Origin: Temnothorax longispinosus
Lineage: Eukaryota > Arthropoda > Insecta > Hymenoptera > Formicidae
NCBI RefSeq assembly: GCF_030848805.1
Contig: NC_092360.1
Span: 17,629,023-17,693,022, forward strand
Direction of reading: 5' to 3'
Length of the DNA: 64,000 nucleotides
Part shown: piece after piece, positions 42,515 to 53,061 of the stretch
Layout: every line of letters begins with the position of its first letter
Numbering within the stretch: position 1 is the first letter of the stretch
The notes under the pieces: generated by a model
What the model was told of the DNA's origin: nothing
Seen by the model: the letters and a program-made list of their open reading frames with translations, nothing else
Databases searched by the model: none
Made by a program: the position numbers and the translations under genes

Positions 42515-42781
42515 AACGTGTCCTTTTGTTGCTGGAAATAAAGGATTACCTTTGCAGATAAATAAAAACGTTGGCTCTAAGAGGCTGCAGCCAAGAAGAC
42601 TAGAGACCAGGAGACCGAACTCCAGTGGTGGGGGTGAGTCAAAATGTGGTCCGGCGCTGTTCGCAGTATGGTCGCCGGCCAATTCATGAACTACGCTACG
42701 TGCTGGATAAGTTCGAATCTTTACGTCGTTTGTTCTCTAGTCTTCTTGTTTGTTGCAAACCGTTTAAAACAAAGTGAAATC

Positions 42782-43444
42782 ATGTCTAAAGTGTGTTGCA
42801 TTGTGAATTGTGAGAGTAAATGTCCCAATTTGGATTCGAATAAAAGGACGCTATTTGGATTTCCGAAGGTAAGTGTATTTGATTGAAATAAAAATGAATA
42901 ACAATCATTTTCTCAAGAACATACAATCAGTTTGATTTTTTCACTTTTCAGGATTCTCATGAAAATCAAATCTGGATAGATAAGATTTCTCCGTTTTTGA
43001 GTAAGGGAAACGCTACTCGAAAATATTTACGTATTTGCGATAAACATTTCAAGGACAACGATGTTGAGCGGACTTTTCGAACTGTCTTGAAAGATGGAAC
43101 AATAAACGAAATACCACGTGAAAAATTTAAATTGAATCAAGGTAGTGTACCATGTATTTTCGATGTACATCAAGATAATTTTGAAGAAGAGTCCATGGAT
43201 GCAGGAGACGAAAGTTTATGTGTAAGTTGAAAATCGTTATAAATTATGCTTTGAAAATATATTCCCGTTCATTGGATGTCAAGAACATAAGGGAGCGTTG
43301 ACAAAACGGGTGATTCATTATTATACATTAAGCAGAGCACATATTCTCAGTAAAACTTACAATAAAATATATGATGAGAAGAAAGTGGAGATGCAAAAAC
43401 ATCGAAAACAATCGAAACTTGGTGGAAAATCTGCAAAAAAATAA
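42782..43444 (+). CDS. THAP-domain protein, spliced
   Basis: Exon 1 (42782-42868) encodes MSKVCCIVNCESKCP and ends FGFPK|GT. Exon 2 begins at 42952 after TTTTCAG and encodes DSHENQIWIDKISPF, YLRICDKHFKDNDV and a VPCIF box. Together they form a complete THAP zinc finger (C-x3-C ... C-x2-H plus VPxIF) of the kind that binds transposon or promoter DNA. Read-through of exon 2 stops at 43230, but a GTAAGT donor at about 43222 suggests splicing onward. A further open segment (about 43260-43444, containing GALTKRVIHYYTLSRAHILS) looks like a terminal exon, although its acceptor is weak. The gene lies within the inverted ends of the 42584 element. No catalytic domain is present, so it may be a DNA-binding partner or a truncated P-like transposase. 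Confidence 0.6.
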
Positions 43445-43585
43445 AAACAAGTGTTCGATAAAAAAAAGACTGAATAAAAGTTATGTTATTAAAGTTATAA
43501 TATATATTTAAAGTTATGTAAAAATATAAGGAGATAAATATAAAGGAAAAACCATAATTTTATTTAAAAAAAATTACATTGCATT

Positions 43586-43795
43586 TTACACATCCAATAT
43601 CAATAAACATTTTTATGTACAATTTAGCTGTTCCGAGGAAGCTATTATCAATTTCATTACAAAAATTTATATGCTTTGAAAAACCAAGAGTTACACATCC
43701 AATATCAATAAACATTTTTATGTACAATTTAGCTGTTCCGAGGAAGCTATTATCAATTTCATTACAAAAATTTATATGCTTTGAAAAATCAAGAG
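43586..43795. repeat. 105-bp tandem duplication
   Basis: Two almost identical units start at 43586 and 43691 (TTACACATCCAATATCAATA). They lie at the 3' end of the leftward ORF in the THAP element and include its last codons. High identity points to a recent event or an assembly artefact. Confidence 0.9.
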
Positions 43796-44404
43796 TTTAT
43801 CAATACAATTCAAACTTTCAACAATATCTCTCACTGATTCTGGCTCAGGTATTAGCCACTTTATATGGTTTTGTTTAAAATATATCTCTCCGTTCATGTT
43901 CGAATCAATGATCATATTTAATTTTATAGTATAATCATTTTCTGCTTTAGCAAATATTATGCGGTGATCTTGCACAACAAATCCCCAACTTTCATGTGGC
44001 AACTGAATGAGTTTTGCATTCTTTCGTAGATATTGAAATAGACAATTTTTGCATGTCTTTGCAATCCTGTAGTCGCCGTGTATTTCGCAACCTGCTTTTA
44101 CGAATCTTTCCTCAATTTCTTCTCGATATTCGCCCATGGTTGCATCAATTACTTTTCCAGACTCAGTGCCCTATGCAAAAAAATTCAATTGATTATATTT
44201 CACAACACAGAATATCGTATTTTTTTTATCACTTGTTTTATCCAAAAAAAGTTTCCTATGTGAACTTCGTCGTTCCTAAGTATCATATATTATTTATTAA
44301 AACTTACGACATCAAAATTAAATTCAGTGTTTACATCTGCCAAGATGCCAAGCTGATGTTCTTGGTTATGTTGCACGAAGCTCTTGCACCATCTTGCACC
44401 GGAA
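43772..44404 (-). CDS. Second gene of the THAP element, unknown function
   Basis: The main exon is the minus-strand frame ending at 43772. It reads upstream past Met 44137 through GTESGKVIDATMGEYREEIE to a TTTGCATAG acceptor near 44171. A preceding open segment (about 44306-44400, ending TEFNFDV|GTAAGT) fits as an upstream exon. The protein has a cysteine pair (KTCKNCLFQYL) and mixed charged/hydrophobic segments. It has no motif that I recognise, no signal peptide and no membrane span. Its first exon begins within the right inverted end, mirroring the THAP gene at the left. A cofactor or an unfamiliar transposition protein is possible. The exon model is low certainty. Confidence 0.4.
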
Positions 44405-44537
44405 ATCCAGCACGCCGTAGTTCATGAATTGGCCGGCGACCATACTGCGAACAGCGCCGGACCACATTTTGACTCACCCCCACCACTGAAATTTTAAGGA
44501 GTTCGGTCTCCTGGTCTCTAGTCTTCTTGGCTGCAGC

Positions 44538-45101
44538 ACAACTCGGGATCCAAAAGAGAATAATATTTGCAGTGAAGTAATATAATTTACTTCAGTCTTT
44601 ATGTATGATAACTGCAATAAGTAGAAAAATATACACAATAAGTATTATTTTTTTATAACGTTTATACATATATAATTTTGTTAGAAATAAAGGATCATTA
44701 TCTTGTAGTAATGGAACGTTAAGTCGAAGACATGCATAGACCTCGGGCACACAAACGGCTTGGACCGCGCGGTTTCGCCGCGCGGTAGACCCGAGACCGT
44801 GCACATAAGCGATTTAGACCGCGCGGTAGACCACACATGAGTGTTTTCGACCGCGCGGTTCCGCCGCGACAGACCGTGCACACGAGTGGCTTATCCCGCG
44901 CGGTCGAAACCGCTCGTGTGCACGGTCTGTCGCGGCGGAACCGCTCTGTGTGCACGACCTACCGTGCTACGGAATGCCCGAGCCCTAACACGGGATCCGA
45001 GGGAGAATTAATTATGTTTGCAGTATTCGCCGTAAACCATAACCTATACTTCAGTCTTCATATACAATTCTTGCAATAAGTAGAAAAATGTAATTAAAAC
45101 T
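44538..45101. repeat. Dispersed-repeat copies and a 30-bp perfect inverted repeat
   Basis: 44545-44705 and 44990-45101 are diverged copies of one sequence (GGGATCC...TTTGCAGT...CTTCAGTCTT...GCAATAAGTAGAAAAAT). Between them, GC-rich sequence contains a perfect 30-bp inverted repeat (44857-44886 and 44913-44942, GGTTCCGCCGCGACAGACCG onward) with a 26-bp loop. CCGCGCGGT motifs recur six times. There is no coding sequence. Confidence 0.75.
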
Positions 45102-47216
45102 TGTCACGACTTTTTACCCGTTCGGGCGCAAAGCCGGGTCAAAAGGGAGTTGCGGGAGAGTAGGATGTTAGGCCTCTCCGACGAATCTCTCGCACGAACC
45201 GAATTTCTAACGCGAACGTGAGTGTTGGGCGCCAGACGCGGTATCCCGCGTCCACTAACGCGAAAATCACAAAATTATCGAGACGTTTATCGTAGTTAAA
45301 CGGCGTGCGAGAAATCGACCAGCTCGGCGTAGTACTCAGGGACGAAGGTGATATAGGGCGGCGCGAATGGTGATGACGACACAAAAATTACGAATTCAAC
45401 CAATTAATAATAGAAGAGAGTAACATTTATTGTAAAGACAAATAATTGGCTCACGAGATGGCTCTAACAAATTACAGGAGCGAGTTATTCATTACCGACA
45501 AAGTGAAATAATATAGACGTGAGTAATCGTGAGCGTGAAATAATAATCCGAAAGCATGGGTAGACAGAAGGATAATAATTCGAATAACAGGTCCAAACAT
45601 ACTTGACCGCGAACACTAACAATTAACTCCATAAATTTCGAAGGATCGCGAGTGTACAAAATTCTGTCGCCAAGGTAAAGTCTCCTCGAAATACGAGGCG
45701 CAATATATTAAGCTCGAACGCGACAGATGACGCGAAATACTTAAGTTTTATCGCGCCGAGGAAATCATCAGCGCGAGAAGAATATCGTACTCAATCTAAC
45801 GAATCTTTACGGGACATACGCCCTACGCAAAAGAGCACTTAATTCAACGCGAAAGAAAGAATATCTTCCGATGAGAATAGCGCTAAACCAGCGCGATACT
45901 ACACAACGCGATAAGGTCTGGACTGACTTACAAACTAACGTAATGTAAAACTAAATCTAAGCAGGGAGAAATATTTACACGGGGTAGCGCGAACATGACC
46001 GCGTCTAACGTGAGTACACGAAATTACGTGAACGGCGTAATGCCAAAGATCATTCTCGACGAATAGGTACGGGCACGAGAGTCACGCGGGGCGTACCGTC
46101 GAAGTTTATCACCGAATACGTGATCGCGACTAGAGATACCGCGAGAATATTCGCGAATTACCGAGTCAAAATATCTATCACGATCTCCAGGGTTTTTACG
46201 CAACGAGTGCCGATTCCTGGCCACGAGACCATCCCGAAGCCCTTCGCTCTCGCTCTCGATCGCAGACGCACAATTACGGGATCTCAATTACGCGGGTACT
46301 TTAGGCGAGAGCGTGGCCCGGAGGGCGGTGTCGTGGCTTACATTACTACCGTCTATTACGAGGCAACCTCACCGGTAAGATGCTTCCTCGGTCGGGGCTG
46401 TCCTCTCCGCCGTCACCAAAAACCGTCGCGAGAAAATCAGGCACCACGTGCGCAGCAGAATTAGGCCGGGAAGCGCTCGAGAGAAAAGCGTGTCGTCGGT
46501 CCCGAGGGTAGCTCACGAATGATCGCGGAAGTGCGCTCGACAGAGGCGTCGATCTAACGCCCCCAGCGGGACATGCGCGACCATTCCGCGCGATAAGCGG
46601 ACCAATTGGCGATGAGCTCGCAAGCTCGCGAGGGAGTCGCTAGCAGGGTTATCGACCGTGGATTCGGCGGGGCGTTTGAACGTGCCCTACGCGCTCGCGG
46701 GGTCCTTCCAGGTTTCCCCGTTGTAGTAGGCAAGGCGATGACTCCCGCGGTGTCCTCTGGCTCGACTCGGGGGCGGTGGCCATCCACCCCCAGAGTCCGT
46801 CTGGCCTCGGAGGACTGCAGACAGGCCCGGCGCCGGGCCCCTGCGATGCACAGGTTCGCCTGCCGTTGCTGGCGCGCAGCGCGCGCGTCTCACGTCGTCC
46901 CTCGCTTAGTAGCGGTCCTCGTAACTCGGGCTCCTCGCCCTCGACATCTCGCTTTCGGTCCTTGTGATTCCGTTTATCATCCGGCTCTCCTGGTACTCCT
47001 CGTCATCTTCAGTGTGGCGTTGGAACTCCAACTCGACGGGGTGAGGCGCCACGCAATATCGCAAGAGAAAAAAAAACAATAATGAATATTTGAATCGCAA
47101 CTTTAATACGCCCCTGGAGATCGAAGGTTGATTCGTGAGCCGTCCTCGGGCGCGCAATCCGCGCCTTGTGACGGCGGCGGAGCGCTGCCACGCCGCGGCG
47201 AAACCGCAACGTCACA
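45102..47216. mobile_element. 2.1-kb TG..CA element (solo LTR-like) with AACT target duplication
   Basis: The element starts TGTCACGACTTTTTACCCGT and ends GCAACGTCACA, flanked by AACT at 45098-45101 and 47217-47220. TGTTGGGCGCCAG with a GACGCGG/CCGCGTC hairpin lies 123 bp from the left end, as in the 22049 element. The flanks, joined across the insertion, match the uninterrupted paralogue at 44610-44700, which proves the borders. The internal sequence is GC-rich with no convincing protein; the 158-aa frame at 46606-47082 is probably chance. Confidence 0.85.
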
Positions 47217-47596
47217 AACTATATACACGAGTATTACTTTTTCTTTATGACGTTACATATTTTCAATGTTTTCAAGAAATTTTGTTGTTAGAAATAAAGG
47301 ATTACCTTTGATGAATATGGCTCAAAGACGCTGCATGACACGGAATCCGAGAGGAAATGACCGCCGCCGGCAAACCGCGGAAAATCATACGTTTATGGCG
47401 CATATACATATTGTTTGGGACCGTATCTCATGACAATCATGAAAACTCACATACTGATGGTCGCATCATCATTACAAAAATTAAAATTTCTTTCCTTTTC
47501 TTATCGATTGTTCTCGATTGTGTAATATTGTTATTATTTACAATTTAATTAATAAATATCTATATATATAAGTCACGTCTGTCTGTACGCGAACTA
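47217..47596. repeat. Right flank of the interrupted dispersed repeat
   Basis: GTTAGAAATAAAGGATTACC at 47286 recurs at 42534 (as GGAAATAAAGGATTACC) and in shortened form at 44684. The rest, to the TA-flanked element, is plain AT-rich sequence with no gene. Confidence 0.6.
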
Positions 47597-48488
47597 GGGT
47601 AGACCAGGGACAAAAGTAACAGGGTACAGTTGTAACATCGTGAATATTTCTTAAACTATAAGGTTCGTGTGTGGGACCGCGAGGCGAGATCCGCTAGATA
47701 GAGTGGAATTTGTTCCTTGGTTCATTGCCGCCCTCGCGGAACGTGCACGTGTGCAGGAGAAGAAGTTACTTTTTTCCTTCCTGAAGTAATTTTTCTTACG
47801 TGCATAAAATCTGAAATATTTTTCTTTCTTTATGCCGAAGGTATAAGGTTTTACCTTTTTATGTTTTAGTGATTATCTATGTTGATGATTTGCATAATAC
47901 GATTGACTTTCATCCAGATATTTATGTAAAAAATTTACTTCGAATCATAAAATATCATTAGGGGACAATTGTAACATCAATGCCTGGGGACAGTTGTAGC
48001 GTTACAATTGTCCCTGTTGCTAGGGGACAACGTCAACTTAACCTAACCCTTTAAATATATATGATTATAAATAGTCTTTCAGTTGAGAAAACAGTATTAT
48101 TTGTTTTTATTTGTTATAATGTAAAAATACTGATATTGTCATGTAACAAATTATTTTATCATTAAAGTTACATTTCTTATAGAAAATTCGTAAGATTGAT
48201 TAATTAAACCTACAAATAACCATTATTTTGTTTATAGATGATGTGGTACAATCGTTCCCCTCTGCTGTTACAATTGTCCCGGGGGTTGGGACGGTTGTAA
48301 CAGTATTCCTCATATTCTTTAAACAATAATAAATTTTTTCCTAGTTACATTACTGAATTCAGCACAAGAAAATTTTGTAGTCAAATAAATTATACATTTA
48401 AAGGTACAGGTCTTTTTTACGTAGATATTATATTTTAACTGTTATAAAATCTTAAACTCAAAATGTTACTTTTGTCCCCGGTCTACCC
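47597..48488. mobile_element. TA-flanked MITE (GGGTAGACC ends)
   Basis: Inverted ends GGGTAGACCAGGGACAAAAG and the complement of CTTTTGTCCCCGGTCTACCC lie between TA duplications. The terminal pattern GGGNAGACCNGGGAC matches the 12557 element, so the two are related families. Internal GGGGACAATTGTAAC motifs repeat. No protein is encoded. Confidence 0.85.
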
Positions 48489-48522
48489 TACTCATTCGTT
48501 AGTGGACCGAATTTTTACCAAA

Positions 48523-48918
48523 AGTATATGAAACAGGGGTAGAATTTCCCGGGGATGAAAATGTCGCGGCCAATTTTTTGCTACCGATTTTCTGGAAACC
48601 GATTTTTCTAATTTTTCGGGAAATAATTGACCGAATTGAAAATAATTATATATGAAATAGGGGTTGAATTTTCCGGGGAGTGCTATAAAATGTATAATTT
48701 TTCGTTACCGATCTTTTTGGAAGCCGGTTACAAAATTTTTTCAATTTTTCGGAAATTAATTGACCGAATCGCAAAGAATTGTATATGAAGTAGGGGTAGA
48801 ATTTCCCGGGAATTGCATTAAGTGTATAATTTTTCGTTACCGATCTTTTTGGAAACCGGTTCCAAAATTTTTCAAATTTTTCTGGATATAATTGACCGAA
48901 TCTCAAAGAATTGTATAT
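48523..48918. repeat. Tandem repeat, three ~130-bp units
   Basis: Units start at 48523, 48649 and 48782 (TATATGAA.TAGGGGT). They share TTTTCGTTACCGATCTTTTTGG (18-20 bp blocks) and AATTGACCGAAT. Divergence among units is moderate. Confidence 0.85.
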
Positions 48919-49058
48919 GCTGACACACACATACACGCGCGCACACATATAATTTATTCATTAAGCCTAAATTTTGCTAAAATCACTCTTTATAGGTGAT
49001 ATAAGAAGGTTTGTTCGCGTCGCATGCCCCAACATGCTCTTCTCACTCCAATGCGCTC

Positions 49059-49250
49059 CAATACGTTCGCGTCACCTGAACCAAGATGGCGACTAGATGT
49101 TCGCGTCACGTTAGAGCATACTCCAAGGAGCAATTAGGAGCACGCTTTATTTAGCAATACGTTCGCGTCACCTGAACCAAGATGTCGACTAAATGTTCGC
49201 GTCACGTTAGAGTATACTCCAAGGAGCAATTAGGAGCACGCTCTATTTGC
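49059..49250. repeat. 96-bp tandem duplication upstream of the SANT-like gene
   Basis: Two copies begin at 49059 and 49155 (CAATACGTTCGCGTCACCTG), about 95% alike. Each holds three TTCGCGTCAC-type motifs and an AAGATGGCGACT or AAGATGTCGACT (YY1-like) site. They lie 130-320 bp before the ATG at 49380, so they may be duplicated promoter elements. Confidence 0.85.
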
Positions 49251-49379
49251 CTCACCTTCGAAGGTGGTGCAATTGAGGCTATGCGCGCATCACGCGCATG
49301 CGTGTGAAGTGTGTAAACAGTAGCCATTGCTCAAGTCAGTCGGGTCTAGAGTCCAGAGAATATTTCAAAATTAACAATC

Positions 49380-51084
49380 ATGGAGACTTCTTTTAAAGGT
49401 AAGAATTTCATATGATGCTGATTACTTAAATACAATACTTTAGTTATATTTTTACTTAATTGACTAATAAAATAAATTCTAAAAGATAGATTAAATGATT
49501 TTATTCTAAGGTAATTTAAATTGCATGAATATTGTACTATATATTAATATTGTTTTATTTTTTAGCTGTGAAACCTAAACTGGTGTCAATAAAGTTATTC
49601 AAGCCTCCCCAGACTTCTGTTGCAACTACTACAACAGACTCGACACAGTTCCTAACCACAACTGCGCCTCTGGATTCTGTACTGAATAAAACAAATTCTT
49701 CTACAATTCAGCCTCAAACTATATTCCATGAGAGTCCTTCTGTTACTGTTCCTGTAACAAGCTCTATGCAGTACACACCTACAATTGTGTCTTCACTGGA
49801 CTCTTCACTTTTGGATGCTTTACCAAATAAAGCAGGTCCTTCTAGAATTCAGCCTCAGATTAAAATCCATGAGAGTCCTTCTGTTACGGTTCCTGCAACA
49901 AGCTCTATGCAGCACACGCCTACAATTGTATCTTCATTGGACTCTTCAATTCAAGACTCAAATCAAGGCTCAGATAATGAAAAAGAGAATACTTCTGGTG
50001 TCAATAATGATGGCTATTTTATTTGGGACCATAGAACCTAATGTTGTTTTTCACAGAGTATGAACAGCATGAAAAAAAATTCCAGAAAAGAAAATATCAA
50101 AGTAAAGAGGCCATGTTTCAAGCGATAGCAGAATCTTTCCAGGAAAGAGGTTATGTGAATGATACTAAAAATCACATGAAAAATAAATTTAAATTGTTGA
50201 AGAAGAAATGGGATAAACATATTGAACGGACCATGGGAAAAAAACAGTTCTGGGAAAGGCACTAAACCTCTTCCATATGAAGAGTAAGTTCTATCTTGTA
50301 TTTTCTGTATGTAACTATAAATGTAATATTTTTGAATTAAACATTTATAATTAACAGTTCAGTCAGTTTGCTTTATATTTTTATTTTGTTATTCTCACAA
50401 TATTCTGTTTTTATTAAGTATTTAGTATTATATTTAGTAGTTAATGAGTAATAGGTAATAGAATACATATGTATCTTTGCAGTGAAATGATAAAATTATT
50501 TGGAAAAAGTCACAGTGGAGTGCCACCTTTTGTAGCTGGCCACAATGAAATGGTTTCTCAGGAAGACGTTTTGCAAAGGGTGGTCAATCAACATTTGTCT
50601 CAGTGAGTAATCATCTCCTTAAGATGTTTTTTAATTTATTTCTAGATATATAATTTAAAATGTTTTCTATTACAGGAATGAAAATGAAGAACAATCTTCT
50701 ATCGCACTAAACTCACCACCTTCGACACCATCTGCAGTTAACAGTGAATCTCTATCAGTAGCAGGTAGCAGCAGATCGTCCATAACGGATAGCAGTTGCT
50801 CATCTTTAATAAATACAAAAGCAAAAGTACGAGATGGCAAATTGGCGCTTACTCTACAATCAGTTAAGGAATCCATCTGTGCTGTGCTACAAAGAGAAAG
50901 TGATGCCAAACAAGAAATACGTACAAAATATCTGGCGGAGCTAAAAAAATGTAATGAATTACAAACAGAACAATTACAATTGCAAAAAGAGCGAAATAGC
51001 ATCTTAGAAAGGCAACTTAAGATACTAGAGAGAATAGAAAATAAAAAATACTCAACACAAAAATTATCAGACGAAGAAGATTAA
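49380..51084 (+). pseudogene. SANT/Myb-like transposon accessory gene, spliced, with frameshifts
   Basis: The exons are 49380-49398, 49566-about 50281, 50483-50602 and 50676-51084, all with GT-AG borders. The N-terminal 150 residues are Ser/Thr/Pro-rich and contain an internal ~55-residue duplication (HESPSVTVP.TSSMQ twice). A trihelix/SANT-like domain follows, with EKKFQKRKYQSKEAMFQAIA and KNHMKNKFKLLKKKWDKHI. After VPPFVAGHNEMVSQEDV comes a C-terminal coiled coil (LQLQKERNSILERQLKILER). The frame breaks twice: near 50038, and at an A7 run (50238-50244) where six A would keep the frame. The layout resembles the Myb-like partner of Harbinger-type elements or a related host factor. The breaks make it a pseudogene unless they are assembly errors. 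Confidence 0.6.
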
Positions 51085-51158
51085 TAAGATATAATAAGAC
51101 TGAAGGTTCATCAAATTATATACATGAGACATTCATAAAGTTTGTTTCTTTGTCTACT

Positions 51159-51277
51159 CCCAGATAGCACAGTGGCATCAAGTGACGTAATAGTGCAGTC
51201 AAAGTGGCGGATTGTTGTCGTAAGAGACGTCACTTTGACGGCATTACAACGTTATTTGACGCACTGTGCTATCTGGG
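51159..51277. mobile_element. 119-bp MITE with CCCAGATAGCACAGTG ends
   Basis: CCCAGATAGCACAGTG at the left is complemented by CACTGTGCTATCTGGG at the right edge, allowing one mismatch. The inner arms match through GTCAAAGTGGCG / CGTCACTTTGAC. It can fold into one hairpin. Flanking 51085-51158 and 51278-51442 are AT-rich with no gene. Confidence 0.85.
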
Positions 51278-51442
51278 CTTAAAAGTGAAAAAGTAGTAAA
51301 ACTGTGCACATTTATTAACCTTTTCATATGAATTCTGCGAAGTTACACAATTTTTACTGACAAGATCTGTAAGGGTATAATAGTTGTAAAAATAGACACA
51401 TTGTCTTTTATATATATATATATATATACACCTTTTAATTTA

Positions 51443-51942
51443 NNNNNNNNNNNNNNNNNNNNNNNNNNNNNNNNNNNNNNNNNNNNNNNNNNNNNNNNNN
51501 NNNNNNNNNNNNNNNNNNNNNNNNNNNNNNNNNNNNNNNNNNNNNNNNNNNNNNNNNNNNNNNNNNNNNNNNNNNNNNNNNNNNNNNNNNNNNNNNNNNN
51601 NNNNNNNNNNNNNNNNNNNNNNNNNNNNNNNNNNNNNNNNNNNNNNNNNNNNNNNNNNNNNNNNNNNNNNNNNNNNNNNNNNNNNNNNNNNNNNNNNNNN
51701 NNNNNNNNNNNNNNNNNNNNNNNNNNNNNNNNNNNNNNNNNNNNNNNNNNNNNNNNNNNNNNNNNNNNNNNNNNNNNNNNNNNNNNNNNNNNNNNNNNNN
51801 NNNNNNNNNNNNNNNNNNNNNNNNNNNNNNNNNNNNNNNNNNNNNNNNNNNNNNNNNNNNNNNNNNNNNNNNNNNNNNNNNNNNNNNNNNNNNNNNNNNN
51901 NNNNNNNNNNNNNNNNNNNNNNNNNNNNNNNNNNNNNNNNNN
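51443..51942. other. Assembly gap (500 N)
   Basis: Exactly 500 Ns, so the true length is probably unknown. The sequence changes from AT-rich on the left to purine- and GC-rich on the right, and frames spanning the gap are meaningless. Confidence 0.99.
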
Positions 51943-52918
51943 GAAGACGCGCGCGCCCGGGCCCCCGAGAGAAGCCGAGCGACGAACCCCCCCCCCAGCA
52001 CGAGCCCGGCCCCGACCCAGCAGACACCGAGGCACCGAGAAGGTCATCGGGAGACCCTCACCCCCCTTCCCCCAGACGACTGAAAGCAGAGGATGTTTCG
52101 CGGAGAAGCAGAGACCACCGAGAGCAGCGGAGGAGCCGATGAGGAGGCGGCGGAGAGTGATCCGAGACCAGAGATGAAGAGAGAGAGAGACCCCGATGCC
52201 ACCTCAACGCCTAGAGTTCCCCCGCTAGAATTCGACCGAAGAGCCGACCTCTCCCCCGACATGCACCGCACCACGCAGCCGTGACTTATTCCCGCTGAGA
52301 GCCCAGGCGCGCAGACCGCCCCCCCAAGAAGACGAGAGGCAGGACCGAACAGACTCCGCAGTCCAGCAGTGGCATCAAAGCAGTAACGCACCGGCGAAGC
52401 CCAAGAGAGCACGCCGACAAGAACCGACGGACCCCACCCCCCGGAGAAGGCCACCACAGAAGGAATAGACGCAGAGGGAACGGAGAGAACAGAGAGTACG
52501 CACTCGACGCCCCCGGATGCCAGCACTGCGAGAGTCACGACTACACCTGTCCAACCTCGCCTCAGAGGACGACAGAAGAGCGAGAGAGAGAGAGAAGCCG
52601 GCATGAGAGAGAACCCGAGAGACACGACAGAGAGCGGCGAGGCCTGCGAGAGAGCCACCACACGGACGAGAGACCCCGCAGGACGAGCGGAGAGGAGTGA
52701 GGAGAGAGCACCCGAAAAGAACGGAGGGCAGAGACGAGAGCCCGAGAGAGAGGGAGAGAGAGAGAGAGAGGGGAGGAGATGAGAGAGAGAGGACCTAGGT
52801 CGAGAGAGAGAGAGAGAGAGGGAGAGAGCGAGAGGAGAGGAAGGAGAGGAGAGAGAGAGAGAGATGGACGAGTGAGCGAGAGAGAGAGAGAGGAGAGAGA
52901 GAGAGGAGAGAGGACGAT

Positions 52919-52950
<32 letters not shown>

Positions 52951-52995
52951 ATGAGAGAGAGAGAGAGGAGAGAGAGAGGAGAGAGAGGAGAAATA
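51943..52995. repeat. Purine-rich GAGA low-complexity region
   Basis: 51943-52560 is GC-rich and biased toward G/A on the plus strand, with no recognised exon. 52560-52995 becomes a nearly pure (GAGA)n tract with scattered GAGG and GATGAGAG interruptions. The pattern probably caused the adjacent assembly gap. Long frames on both strands are compositional. Confidence 0.8.
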
Positions 52996-53061
52996 TGACA
53001 TTAATACATAATATGTGTGTATATGCGTGTTATATTTAACACTATAATCTTTATTGCACAG

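Larger units (their letters stand above)
42584..44537. mobile_element. THAP-encoding element with ~125-bp inverted ends
   Basis: The left arm (42584-42708) begins GCTGCAGCCAAGAAGACTAG, and the right arm (44405-44537) ends with its complement CTAGTCTTCTTGGCTGCAGC. Long identical blocks include GTCCGGCGCTGTTCGCAGTA and its complement. The element carries a rightward THAP gene and a leftward second gene. No DDE or RNase-H-like catalytic block is recognised inside. A clear target duplication was not found. Confidence 0.8.

Noticed and set aside
46606..47082. 158-aa frame in the 2.1-kb TG..CA element
   Set aside because: GC-biased sequence with open frames on both strands; no recognisable domain.
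51343..52177. Long open frames spanning the N gap
   Set aside because: They consist mostly of unknown residues and have no meaning.
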